A stretch of DNA of 64,000 bases from Allokutzneria sp. NRRL B-24872 (GTDB lineage Bacteria > Actinomycetota > Actinomycetes > Mycobacteriales > Pseudonocardiaceae): NCBI RefSeq assembly GCF_002155965.1, contig NZ_MUMH01000029.1:1-64000 (forward strand), in the 5' to 3' direction. The notes under the pieces are model-generated. The model searched no databases. It had not been told where the DNA came from and saw only the letters and a list, made by a program, of their open reading frames with translations. A program made the position numbers and the translations under genes. This document shows, one piece after another, positions 33,624-42,860 of this stretch. Within the stretch, counting starts at the first letter, position 1. Each line of letters begins with the position of its first letter.

Positions 33624-36600
33624 CGGTGACCGAACTCCCGCGTCGCTCCGCCGAAGAATCAACGGCGCGCTGGACACCGACGCGCGCGGGCATCCTCAAC
33701 GTCTGGCGGTACTACGACGAGGTCTTCGAGTTCCACGAAGGCCGCCTGCTGCTGCGCGGCCCCAACGGCAGCGGCAAGTCGAAGGCCCTTGAGCTGCTCC
33801 TGCCGTTCCTGTACGACGCGAACCTGCGCGCCAACCGGCTTTCGACCTTCGGCACCAACGAACGGACGATGCACTGGAACCTCATGGGCGAGGGCGCGAG
33901 CGGGACCACGCGGGTCGGATACGTGTGGATGGAGTTCCGCTCCCCAGAAGAGCCGGAGCGGTGGTTCACCTGCGGAGCCCGACTCCAGGCGAGCACGCAC
34001 ACATCCAGCGTGCACCCCGACTACTTCACGACTTCCCTGCGCGTCGGTCACGGCGGATTTTCCCTTGTCAATCAAGCAAACCAGCCGCTGACGAAAACCG
34101 TGTTGGAAGAACGCCTCGGCGCGGACGGCGTCGTGTACGGCAACGCCGGGGACTACCGGACGGAAGTTCGCACGACCCTGTTTCCCGGTCTGAGCGAACA
34201 GCGCTTCGACGCGTTGATCACTGCGCTCCTCCAGCTGCGCCAACCGAAGCTGTCGCAGCGGCTCGACCCCAGCCTGCTGTCGAGCCTCCTCTCCAAGGCA
34301 CTGCCACCGTTGGGAGAGCAGGAGATCTCGGACCTCGCCGAGGGCTTCGAACGCCTCGACGCCCAGCGGGAACGACTCAAGTCCTTGGAGGACGAGGTCA
34401 CCGCGACCCAAACGCTGGCGGCTCGGCAACGGACCTACGCGCGACGAGTGCTCCGCGCGGGCGCCGCGAACGTGATCTCGGCGACCACCGAGCTGGAGAG
34501 CTTGGCGAAAGCCGCGAAGAATTCCGCCGAGCAGTACGGGAAAACCGCACAGCACAAGGAAGAGACCGAGCGCCGGATCGAGGAGCTCGTCGCGGAGATC
34601 GAGATCACCGAAGCGCGCAGGACCGGGCTGCTGGAGAGCGAGGAGTACAAGCAGGGCAAGGAACTCGACCGCCTGCGTCAGCGCACCGCCGAAGCTCGCA
34701 CCACCGCCACACGACTTCGCACCGACGCTGACATCAAACGGTCAGCGGCCGAGCGCGACGAGGAAGTCCGGCAGACAGCTGAGCGAGCGGAAAGCCGGCA
34801 AGCCGAGGCCGTCCTAGCCCACGAACTCCAGACCCGCGGCGCCGCAACACGTGCTGGCCTGGCAAGCATCCATGCCGAAGTGGTGGCAGACCCCGGTTCA
34901 GGCCGCACGCTGCTCAGCGCGGCGATTCGCAGCAAGCAAGGACAGCTCGACGCGGTCCGGGACGCGGTGGACGAGCACGAACGAGCCGTCGACCGACGCA
35001 CCTCCGCCGAAGACGACCTCAACGACGCTCGGGAACAGCTCGCCGAGGCTCAGGGCCTGCTCACAGCCGCAACCGCGGATCACGAGGCTGCTCTGGAGAT
35101 GCTGAGCGAGCAGTTGCTCACGTGGGCCACCGGCTGCCGCGAATTGTCCTTCGCCGAGCCCAGCGCGTTGCTGGCCCACCTTGAGTCCGAACCAGCGCTG
35201 ATCGCTGCCATCGACACGGCGGCCACCCCGATCCTCGAAGACATCGCCCAGCAGAGAGCGATCGCCACCGGCGCCGTCGATGTGGCTCGCCGCGAGCGCG
35301 CCGAGGTGGCCGAGGAGCTGGAGCGCCTGCACACCGAACGCGACGTGCCACCGATCGCTCCACCCACCAGAACCACCGATCGCACCGCGATGACCGGCGC
35401 TCCGTTGTGGCAGCTGATCGACTTCGCCGACTCGATCCCGGATCGCACCGCTGCCGCGGTCGAGGCGGCCCTCGAAGGAAGCGGTCTGCTCGACGCCTGG
35501 GTCGGCAGCCGCGGCGAGATCGAGGGGCACGACGTCTTCGCCGACCCCGACGCGCTGCCGCTGGTGCGGGGACGTTCCCTCGCCGACGTGCTCGTCGCCG
35601 AGGACGGAGCCGTGAGCCGCCTCCTGGGCTCGATCGCTTACGGCGACAAGCTTCCCGCCGCGCTCGCCGCCATCGGCGGCGACGGGACCTGGCGCTTGGG
35701 CTCGCTGTCCGGAAGTTGGGCCAAGGGCCATGCCACCTACATCGGAACCCTTGCGCGCCAACGCGCCCGGCAGCACCGCATCAACGACCTGACCGCGCTG
35801 CTCGCCGAGCACGACGCCACCCTGGCGTCGCTCGACGACGAGCTCGCCCTCTTGGCAGCTCGCCGCCAGGTGCTGCGAGATGAGCGAGAGTCCCGTCCGA
35901 GCCATGTCGCGGTCAACGAGGCCGCTGACATCGTCAAGCGTCGCGAATCCCAGCGCTCCGCCGCTGAGAACGCGGTCCGATCCCGCATCGACGCGGTCAC
36001 CGCACGAGAAAAGCTGGTGACACAAGCGTTTCGCGAGCTGACGAGCATCGCCTCCGAGCACGGCGTGCCCACTGACCGCACGGCGTTGAAGACGCTGGAG
36101 ACCGCGATCCGCTCGTTCCACGACCAGGCCGAGAGCTGGCTCGAAGCGCACGGCCGACTGCTCTCATCCCGTCGGCACCTGCACGACATGACCGAACAGG
36201 CCGCGCGCTCCGAAGGCATCGCCGTCGAACGCGAGACCGAGGCCGCCCGAGCCGAATCTGAGCACGAGCAGCTGACCGCGAAGCTCAAGGCGGTCGAGAG
36301 CACGTTCGGCGTCGACTACCAGCAGGTGCTCACCGAGATCGACGAACTGCGGACGAGGCTCGGGAAGCTGAACGAAACGCAGAAACGAACCAGGACCGAG
36401 GTGACCGACCTCGCCAGCAAGCTCGGTGAACTGCGCATCCAGCGCAAGACCGACGCCGAAGCTCACGAAGCGGCTGGGCTCCGCCGCGACACCGCCGCGA
36501 CACGCTTCCGCCAGCTGGCCAGCGGTGTCTTCCCCGCCGACGCCGGTGCCGATGACGATCTCGGAACGACCCTCGCCGCCTCAGAAGGCATCCGCGCCGC

Positions 36601-37633
36601 ACTCGACGCGGCCCGCCTGATCGCCGCCGCTTGGCCCGTGATCCCCCACTCCGCCGCCAACATCAGCGACGCGCTGCACCGGCTCCTCGAATCCGTCCAC
36701 TCGTGCCGCGACAGCTTGAAGTCCCGCGCCGACCTCGACCTCGAAACCGACGAGGACGTGCAGATCTTCACCGCAGTCGTGGACGGCATCCGCGTCGGCG
36801 CTTCCGAGCTGCTCGACATCCTCCGCACCGAGGCCGAGGAGAGCCGCCGCGAGATCACCGACCGTGAGCGCGCCCTGTTCGACCAGACGTTGACCGGCGA
36901 CATCCGCCGCCACCTCGCCGCACGAATCCGCCAGGCCAACGAGCTCGTCGACGGCATGAACGCCCGCCTGGAACGCGTGCGCACCGCTTCCAAGGTCGCT
37001 GTCCGCCTCGTCTGGCAGGTCGCCCCCGACCTCCCCGCGGGCACCAAGGCCGCACGCGACCTTCTGCTCAAGGACCCCGCTGGCCTCAACGAGGCTGACC
37101 GCGAGTCCCTGCACCGCTTCTTCCGCGAGCGCATCGAGCAGGCCAAGGCCGACGACACCGCCACCAGCTGGGAGCAGCAACTCGGTCAGGTCTTCGACTA
37201 CACCGCGTGGCACCAGTTCGTCGTCAAGGTCGACCGCGCCAACGGCTCCGGCTGGCAGCTGCTCACCCGCAAGCTCCACGGCGCCCTTTCCGGCGGCGAG
37301 AAGGCCATCGCGCTGCATCTGCCGTTGTTCGCCGCCGTCGCCGCCCACTACCAGGCCACCCCGCCCGCCCCTCGCGTCATCCTGCTCGACGAGGTCTTCG
37401 TCGGCGTCGACACCACCAACCGCGGCCAGGTGTTCGCCCTGCTCTCCACCCTCGACCTCGACCTCATGCTCACCTCCGACCACGAGTGGTGCGTCTACTC
37501 CGAGCTCAGCGGCATCGGCATCCACCAGCTCATCACCGCCTCCGACGGCGACGACGCCGTCACCACCGCCCGCTTCACCTGGAACGGCCACGAGCTGCTT
37601 CCAGCAGACACCGACTTGGAGAACTCCTCCTGA
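33620..37633 (+). CDS. jetC: Wadjet type II SMC-like ATPase JetC
   Basis: The 1337-residue protein (TIGR02680 type) has Walker A GPNGSGKS at residues 47-54. Two long coiled-coil arms rich in Glu, Arg and Ala surround a hinge near the middle. The C-terminal signature LSGGEKA lies near residue 1220 and Walker B VILLDEVFVGVD near 1252. It is the loop-extruding motor of Wadjet. The start is ATG 33620 inside the jetB stop. The stop overlaps the next gene by one base (TGATG), tying an additional nuclease gene to the system. Confidence 0.93.
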   Translation: MTVTELPRRSAEESTARWTPTRAGILNVWRYYDEVFEFHEGRLLLRGPNGSGKSKALELLLPFLYDANLRANRLSTFGTNERTMHWNLMGEGASGTTRVGYVWMEFRSPEEPERWFTCGARLQASTHTSSVHPDYFTTSLRVGHGGFSLVNQANQPLTKTVLEERLGADGVVYGNAGDYRTEVRTTLFPGLSEQRFDALITALLQLRQPKLSQRLDPSLLSSLLSKALPPLGEQEISDLAEGFERLDAQRERLKSLEDEVTATQTLAARQRTYARRVLRAGAANVISATTELESLAKAAKNSAEQYGKTAQHKEETERRIEELVAEIEITEARRTGLLESEEYKQGKELDRLRQRTAEARTTATRLRTDADIKRSAAERDEEVRQTAERAESRQAEAVLAHELQTRGAATRAGLASIHAEVVADPGSGRTLLSAAIRSKQGQLDAVRDAVDEHERAVDRRTSAEDDLNDAREQLAEAQGLLTAATADHEAALEMLSEQLLTWATGCRELSFAEPSALLAHLESEPALIAAIDTAATPILEDIAQQRAIATGAVDVARRERAEVAEELERLHTERDVPPIAPPTRTTDRTAMTGAPLWQLIDFADSIPDRTAAAVEAALEGSGLLDAWVGSRGEIEGHDVFADPDALPLVRGRSLADVLVAEDGAVSRLLGSIAYGDKLPAALAAIGGDGTWRLGSLSGSWAKGHATYIGTLARQRARQHRINDLTALLAEHDATLASLDDELALLAARRQVLRDERESRPSHVAVNEAADIVKRRESQRSAAENAVRSRIDAVTAREKLVTQAFRELTSIASEHGVPTDRTALKTLETAIRSFHDQAESWLEAHGRLLSSRRHLHDMTEQAARSEGIAVERETEAARAESEHEQLTAKLKAVESTFGVDYQQVLTEIDELRTRLGKLNETQKRTRTEVTDLASKLGELRIQRKTDAEAHEAAGLRRDTAATRFRQLASGVFPADAGADDDLGTTLAASEGIRAALDAARLIAAAWPVIPHSAANISDALHRLLESVHSCRDSLKSRADLDLETDEDVQIFTAVVDGIRVGASELLDILRTEAEESRREITDRERALFDQTLTGDIRRHLAARIRQANELVDGMNARLERVRTASKVAVRLVWQVAPDLPAGTKAARDLLLKDPAGLNEADRESLHRFFRERIEQAKADDTATSWEQQLGQVFDYTAWHQFVVKVDRANGSGWQLLTRKLHGALSGGEKAIALHLPLFAAVAAHYQATPPAPRVILLDEVFVGVDTTNRGQVFALLSTLDLDLMLTSDHEWCVYSELSGIGIHQLITASDGDDAVTTARFTWNGHELLPADTDLENSS

Positions 37634-39444
37634 TGGCCGGGACGAAGACGCAAGTGTGCTCTACCGAGGGATGCGCGAATCCGGCCGCGTTCACCACGAA
37701 GTCCAAACCTGCCTGGTGCGGCGTCTGCATCGACGAGTTCACCCGCACGGGCGGGCTGGAACCGATGGAACCCTTCGCCGGAGTACGTGCGTGGAGGTTG
37801 ACCGAGTGCCAGGTCTGCGGTGTCCGGGTGCACTACCGATTCGAGTACATCCAGGACAAGAACGCGACCGGGGAGACGGTCTGCCGGGGCTGCCACTGGC
37901 TGTCCTGGGCGCGCCTGCAGCGAACCGCTCCATGGCAGGAGTTCGACCGCGCGGCACTGGAATCCCTGCGCCTGGGCAGCGCTGAACAGGTCGCTGAGGC
38001 ACATCGGTTGGATCGACTGGCCGCTCGCGTGGAAGAGCACGGATTCGACCTGGTCTCCACCACCGCGGCCGCGAACGGCGACGGACCCGTGGTGACCAGG
38101 TGCCAGGCTTGCCAGAGGCGCAGCGTCGCCCGCCTCAGCGATGTCGGATTCGGCTGCGCCTGTTCTCGCAACACCCGTTCCGCGCATCCGACGAGCGGCA
38201 CAAGGGGACGCGTCCTGCTGGCCGAGTCGGACAGCCCTGGACTCCAGTGGTGGGACACCGAGCGCAACACCGAGGCCACCTTTCAAACCGTCACGGTGGC
38301 AGCAGTGCGGAAGTGTCACTGGAGGTGCCCGGAATGCGGCTTGCGGTTTCAGGCCAAGGTCAACGACATGGCCGCCCGGCCGACCTGTCCCGACTGTGCC
38401 GCGCGGCGTCGGGATGCCTGGCAACGCGACTATGAGCGTTGGCAGATCACCCCAGTGGCGGATGTACCCGAATTGGCTGCGGCGTGGGCAGACGATGCCG
38501 ATCCAGCGCGAGTGATGGTCGCCGGTGACGGAGCGATGTCGAGGTTTCGTTGTCCGCAGGGCCACTACCCGCGGATACACCCGCTGAGGTTCCTCAACTC
38601 CGGATGTCCACACTGCCGCGCAGCGCACACCGCGACCACCGGAAAGCGTTGGCTGGCCGACACTTTGCCCGAGATCGCATCTCAGTGGCATCCGACGCGC
38701 AATGGCACGCTCGCACCGGCGAACGTGGTGTGGGACTCCAAACGCGTGATCTGGTGGAAAACCGACTGTTGTGGGTACGAGTGGCAGGAGTCCGTGCGAG
38801 ATCGGGACAAGTACAAGCGGCTTCGTTGCTCGAACTGCAAGACGATCCTTGGATCGCTGGCATGGCACGACCCTGGCCTAGCGGCGGAGTGGGCGCCGCA
38901 GAATCCGGTCAGTGCCTGGCAGGTGCGCCCAAACGCGGCGACTGACTTCGTGCCTCTGTGGATCTGTTCCACCGATCCGGCCCATGTCTGGCGAGCACCG
39001 TTGAGCAGTCGTTCGAGCGGAACGGAGTGTCCAGACTGCCGCGAGCACGGGAAGTCACGGGTCGAACTGGAGCACCATGCCGCAGCAATGGCTGCGCTCG
39101 GCGCCGCACGATCAGGAATTATGTTGCGAGACAAAGCATTCACCTCTCGCAAGACGTGGACTGCGGACATCAGCGTCGATGTCGACGGGCAGCTGCTCGT
39201 GATCGAGTACGACGGCGCCTACTGGCACGCCGCGCCAGCGAAAGTCCTCGTTGACCAGCGCAAGAGCCAAGACTTGCTCGCGGCTGGCTACCTCGTGGTA
39301 CGCCTGCGAGAGGACGACTTGCCCCCCTTGGACGTTGTCGATCCGAGGTATCTGGAGATCAGGGTGTACTCGACGGCTCCACGCCCGCTCGCGGTCATGG
39401 ACGAGATCCGTGAGTGGTTACGCGGGCTCGTGCCGAACGCATGA
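37633..39444 (+). CDS. Multi-zinc-ribbon protein with C-terminal restriction-type nuclease domain
   Basis: The 603-residue protein has at least six CxxC-pair modules (C..C at about residues 9-30, 56-83, 155-175, 233-257, 306-324, 380-400 and 443-475), as in treble-clef or zinc-ribbon repeats. The C-terminal 130 residues contain ADISVDVDGQLLVIEYDGAY followed by WH and DLLAAGYLVVRLREDDLP, the D-ExD-like core of DUF559/Vsr-type nucleases. It is coupled to jetC by TGATG. An accessory DNA-recognition and cutting role in the Wadjet operon is inferred. Similar zinc-ribbon/Vsr proteins occur near other defence genes. Confidence 0.8.
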   Translation: MAGTKTQVCSTEGCANPAAFTTKSKPAWCGVCIDEFTRTGGLEPMEPFAGVRAWRLTECQVCGVRVHYRFEYIQDKNATGETVCRGCHWLSWARLQRTAPWQEFDRAALESLRLGSAEQVAEAHRLDRLAARVEEHGFDLVSTTAAANGDGPVVTRCQACQRRSVARLSDVGFGCACSRNTRSAHPTSGTRGRVLLAESDSPGLQWWDTERNTEATFQTVTVAAVRKCHWRCPECGLRFQAKVNDMAARPTCPDCAARRRDAWQRDYERWQITPVADVPELAAAWADDADPARVMVAGDGAMSRFRCPQGHYPRIHPLRFLNSGCPHCRAAHTATTGKRWLADTLPEIASQWHPTRNGTLAPANVVWDSKRVIWWKTDCCGYEWQESVRDRDKYKRLRCSNCKTILGSLAWHDPGLAAEWAPQNPVSAWQVRPNAATDFVPLWICSTDPAHVWRAPLSSRSSGTECPDCREHGKSRVELEHHAAAMAALGAARSGIMLRDKAFTSRKTWTADISVDVDGQLLVIEYDGAYWHAAPAKVLVDQRKSQDLLAAGYLVVRLREDDLPPLDVVDPRYLEIRVYSTAPRPLAVMDEIREWLRGLVPNA

Positions 39445-39477
39445 CGATCTGCGCGGTCCGAAATCTGGAGGTGGAAG

Positions 39478-41310
39478 GTGACCGAACGTCCGAAGTGCGG
39501 ACGTCCGACGAGGGCCGGCACGCCATGTGAAGCGGTGGTTCGCCGGTCGGTGCCGCTGAGCGCGGTAGCACCGGCCTGCCGCAAACACATGACAGCGGAC
39601 GAGAAGCATGAGTTCGATTCCAACCCGCTGTGGTCCGATGAGGGCCAAATCCTGTGGTTGCTCGACGAGCAGGACGAGTACCCCGGCTTGTTGACGATCG
39701 CCGAGATCTCCGGACGATTGGCGCTGACACAACCGACCGTGTCGCACACCCTGAGGCGGTTGCTGAAGGAAGGCAAAGCAGCGACGTGCCAGATGGGTCG
39801 GCGAGAAGTCTGGGGAACCGGCGACCAGGCCATGGCATGGCTCAGGAAACGCCGCTCGGAGGCGCAGCGCGTCGAGAGCGAACGCGCTCAGGAACGCGAG
39901 CGCGTCACTAAGACCAACGAGGCGTTGGCTGATGCGGCGACGCGGCTTCGCGAGGCCTGCGCTGGACGCGGAGTCAGCGTGTTGACCTTCGGGGGCTACG
40001 GCAGCGACTCCGACGAACCTCGCGCACTCTCGCTGTTGCTGGCCGTGGACGATCCGGGGGCCGCTGACTGGTTGGTCGGGCGCATGAGCAGACCTGTCCC
40101 GGGAGAGGACGCGCCGTCCGACGAACAGTGGTCCGAGCACGCCGAACACTTGGAGGAGCTTCTCAGCTGCTTCGAGTGGGCGGGATGGTTGGAGAACGGC
40201 GACGGATACTTCATAGAGTACGACGACGAGACCGGGCCGGTGCTGTACGCGACCCTGCATCGGACCTGCATGGCGTTCGATGTCGAATACCACCCGTCGA
40301 CCGCTCAACTCCGGCTTCTCCCACACAACTACGAAGGCGGCTGGCCGCAGGTCTTCACCATGCTGGACGACGAAGTCACGATCGAACTCGGTGGTGACCT
40401 CGACGAGCAGACGAAGCATGTAGCCGAACATGCGGGCGCGCTCGGTCTGCTAGATCCCACTCGGATCGAGGTCGATCCTGTCGCACAAGTGTCGTTGCGG
40501 CAGTTCATGGACGTCCAGCTTACCGAGTACGTCTTCGAGGAGATCGCAGAATATCGCGAGAAGTCGCTTGAGGACGCCACCGGTGACCTCGACGCGGACT
40601 CGCACCTCCAAAACTACTTCGCCGCCGTCGTCGGCCTGTTCGGGCGAGATGTACTGCCAGATCTCGTGCCGAGCGCTGTCGCGCTAGGAATAGCAGCGTG
40701 GTGTTGGCGCAATGGCACTGCGGTAGAGGCATGGCATGTGTCGGATGACGTACTCGTGGCCAGGATCAACATTGCTGTCACCAGAACGATCTCCGGCCAC
40801 ATCGATCCGTACGAGGGCATCGATTGGCCTGGTCTGGAGGTAGCGCTGACCGATCCAGCCTGGGCGCTGCCGGACGGGAGAACGATCTCCGACCTGTTCG
40901 GGGAGGGCTGGCAGGAAGTCCGCGACTCCGTCAGCAGAGAGCTCACGACGTGGCGACGCCTCGACGAGGACCTGCTCGGTCCAGTGGCAACGTTGCGACT
41001 GCTGACGATTGGCGGCGCGACCAGTTACACGTGGCAATGGTGGGGGCAAGGCCGTTGGACAGCGGTGTGCCGCGCGATCGTAGACGACGCCATCGCAGGC
41101 GGTATCACGCTTCCCACGCCTTATGATGGGCTCGGTTCAGAACGTTTCATCGCTGACCTCGCGGAGCCGGATCAACTCGGCGACGATGCGCTGAAATGGC
41201 TGATCGACATGCCTACCTCCAACGTCGACGGGATCTGCGGTCTGCGGTTCCACGACGCCACCAAGCCCATTCCGCGCGTCGTGGAGCCAATCGAATGGGA
41301 TCTGGAGTGA
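39478..41310 (+). CDS. Winged-helix protein of unknown function, sixth gene of the Wadjet operon
   Basis: The 610-residue protein (GTG start, GGAGG seven bases upstream) begins with a small Cys/His cluster (CGRPTRAGTPC...C...H), then a MarR-like winged helix (LTIAEISGRLALTQPTVSHT, about residues 75-115) and a charged coiled linker. The remaining 470 residues have no motif I can name; they are acidic and contain repeated short beta/helix patterns (VSVLTFGGYG, AFDVEYHPSTAQLRLLPHNY). The 33-bp spacing after the nuclease gene suggests the same transcript. It could be a regulator or a sensor of the defence operon. Confidence 0.75.
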   Translation: MTERPKCGRPTRAGTPCEAVVRRSVPLSAVAPACRKHMTADEKHEFDSNPLWSDEGQILWLLDEQDEYPGLLTIAEISGRLALTQPTVSHTLRRLLKEGKAATCQMGRREVWGTGDQAMAWLRKRRSEAQRVESERAQERERVTKTNEALADAATRLREACAGRGVSVLTFGGYGSDSDEPRALSLLLAVDDPGAADWLVGRMSRPVPGEDAPSDEQWSEHAEHLEELLSCFEWAGWLENGDGYFIEYDDETGPVLYATLHRTCMAFDVEYHPSTAQLRLLPHNYEGGWPQVFTMLDDEVTIELGGDLDEQTKHVAEHAGALGLLDPTRIEVDPVAQVSLRQFMDVQLTEYVFEEIAEYREKSLEDATGDLDADSHLQNYFAAVVGLFGRDVLPDLVPSAVALGIAAWCWRNGTAVEAWHVSDDVLVARINIAVTRTISGHIDPYEGIDWPGLEVALTDPAWALPDGRTISDLFGEGWQEVRDSVSRELTTWRRLDEDLLGPVATLRLLTIGGATSYTWQWWGQGRWTAVCRAIVDDAIAGGITLPTPYDGLGSERFIADLAEPDQLGDDALKWLIDMPTSNVDGICGLRFHDATKPIPRVVEPIEWDLE

Positions 41311-41472
41311 GATTCGGTCTCATGTGTTCTTCTCCGATCGACAAAGCAGATTTTCGAGCAGAACTTCTGCGTTAAACAGCATCGGCTCTGCCAACGCCGA
41401 CCCATCCCGACCGGACTCGACCTGGCAACAGGGCGTCTAGTTACCGGTCACCATGGAGGTCATGCGGAGAAG

Positions 41473-41518
41473 CGAGTGCACGAGGACCGCTAGAGCCCTA
41501 GCGGCTCTCGTGCACTCG
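41473..41518. repeat. 46-bp near-perfect inverted repeat
   Basis: CGAGTGCACGAG (41473-41484) pairs with CTCGTGCACTCG (41507-41518), and CCGCTAG (41487-41493) with CTAGCGG (41498-41504), leaving only a 2-bp mismatch and a 4-base loop. No T-run follows on either strand. It lies in the 629-bp gap 41311-41939, where I see no gene. Confidence 0.7.
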
Positions 41519-41519
41519 T

Positions 41520-41569
41520 GTGCCCTGCTAAGGAATGAGAGCCTCTCATCCCTCGCGTCGACAGGGCAC
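41520..41569. repeat. Second hairpin adjacent to the 46-bp inverted repeat
   Basis: GTGCCCTG (41520-41527) pairs with CAGGGCAC (41562-41569). Inside, ATGAGA pairs with TCTCAT, giving a two-part stem. With the preceding element it forms nearly 100 bases of continuous secondary structure. Downstream to 41827 the gap holds AT-richer sequence without recognisable features. Confidence 0.55.
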
Positions 41570-41827
41570 GGAGGTCAGCGGGCACTGAGACTGCGGTGGG
41601 TGTTGATGACGCCGACTACGAACCTGCCGCACCCATGACTGCTTGAACGTAAGTCAGCGCACGCAGCGGGCATTGAAGCAAGTACACGAACTGGATACTT
41701 TTCCAAGGCCGATGGAGCCAGCGCCCCAACAACCAAGGGCTCCTTCCGCAACGTGGATCAGCCAAAACGATTCTATTCGGCTTGACCTGCACGTTCAGAA
41801 TCAGTGTTCATCCTGCTAGTGCCCCCG

Positions 41828-41921
41828 GCGAGGTTCGTACAGCATCTCCACGAACTCCTACCCGCCGTGAGCTGCGGCTTTCTGCGACGCTCGGGATTGA
41901 TCGGCGCCGCCGCGGTCAAGG
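41828..41921 (+). repeat. Left copy of the 94-bp direct repeat flanking the CRISPR-Cas locus
   Basis: Starting GCGAGGTTCGTACAGCATCT, this segment matches 54584-54677 with about a dozen substitutions and no gaps. The homology continues into the downstream membrane-protein gene on both sides. The two copies lie 12.7 kb apart in the same orientation. Confidence 0.75.
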
Positions 41922-41939
41922 CGTGGTCGGCGGTCCCCG

Positions 41940-42644
41940 ATGACGACCGTCGAGGCACGTGGGCACGCTGGGAGTGGGCCGTTGTGGATGCGCGCGAGGA
42001 CCACCACCGATCTGGTCTTGAGCGCCATGGCGACTGTCGTCGGGCTGAGCTTCGTGTTCGGATTCGGCAACGTTCTGTCGTTGGCGTTGCGGCTCGGGGT
42101 GACTGCTTGGGTGGCGCCGCTAGTTGCGCCTGCTGTAGATCTGACAGTGATCGGCCTGCTGGTAGCGATCCGCAGACTTTCCGCTGCTGGCGTCGCGCCG
42201 GAGCGTGTTCGTGCGGCTCGTCGGCTGCTGATGCTGGCTAGCGCGGCGACGCTGCTGTTGAACGTTGCGGAGCCGTTGATCTTGGGCCAGTACGCGAAGG
42301 CGGCTTTCGACGCTGTAGGACCGTTGCTGTTGATCGGCTGGGCAGAGGTTGGTCCGGACCTACTGGAGGCGCTGGACTCCGTTGAGCAGCGAGGACCGGC
42401 CAACCCGACCGAGCAAGTGGCACGAGTATCTAAGCGAGGTTCCTCTCCGGCGGCCCCAAGATCCATTCGTACGTCCAAGTTGGCCCACGAAGACCTGCTT
42501 AAGCGGGCACGCCAGGAAGACGCGCATCATCGTGCGCGACACCAGCGCCCCATCTCCGCCGACTCCCTTCGGAAGAAGCTGAATGTAGCCAGTGACACCG
42601 CACGGGAGCTCGTCGCACGTGTTCGCAGGGAGGCAGACACCTAA
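41940..42644 (+). CDS. DUF2637/SpdB-like membrane protein with C-terminal helix-turn-helix
   Basis: The 234-residue protein has four membrane helices (about residues 28-130): TVVGLSFVFGFGNVLSLALR, TAWVAPLVAPAVDLTVIGLL, a third after RAARRLL, and AVGPLLLIGWAEVG. A basic linker and a small helix-turn-helix follow (PISADSLRKKLNVASDTARE). Such DUF2637/SpdB-like proteins are typical of actinomycete plasmids and integrative elements, where they aid conjugal spread. A broken homologue lies on the other side of the CRISPR-Cas locus. Start ATG 41940 is chosen by alignment with that copy. Confidence 0.75.
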   Translation: MTTVEARGHAGSGPLWMRARTTTDLVLSAMATVVGLSFVFGFGNVLSLALRLGVTAWVAPLVAPAVDLTVIGLLVAIRRLSAAGVAPERVRAARRLLMLASAATLLLNVAEPLILGQYAKAAFDAVGPLLLIGWAEVGPDLLEALDSVEQRGPANPTEQVARVSKRGSSPAAPRSIRTSKLAHEDLLKRARQEDAHHRARHQRPISADSLRKKLNVASDTARELVARVRREADT

Positions 42645-42860
42645 GCTCCTACGTAGCCTTCTGCCTCCCGGCAGGCGCCGATCCGCGAGTCTGGTCTGCT
42701 GGGACGAGCAAATCTCAGGGAATGTCTCAGCGTGCGTACCGCCCACCAGAGATGCACCTACGGTGGCGTCACAGCCACAGGGTCGTTCGACGGCAAACGA
42801 CATCACAAGCAAGAAAGTCACAAAACGGCAACGCCGGAGCAAAAGTGCAGCTCGGCAAGG
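42645..42860 (+). promoter_or_regulatory. Leader region of CRISPR array 1
   Basis: The 216 bases between the membrane-protein gene and the first repeat lack coding signals and become AT-richer near 42780-42840. The last bases (CAAAAG ... CGGCAAGG) resemble those just before array 2 (CAAAAG ... CAGCAAGG), and ACATCACAA occurs upstream of both arrays. Repeat degeneration at the opposite end agrees with a leader here. Confidence 0.6.

Noticed and set aside
41473-41569. tRNA or tmRNA in the gap before the CRISPR flank
   Set aside because: The stems do not give a cloverleaf, and no acceptor-stem/CCA or T-loop consensus is present.
41804-42241. 145-residue frame overlapping the SpdB-like gene
   Set aside because: Substitutions between the two repeat copies do not favour third codon positions in this frame, and it conflicts with the conserved membrane-protein frame.
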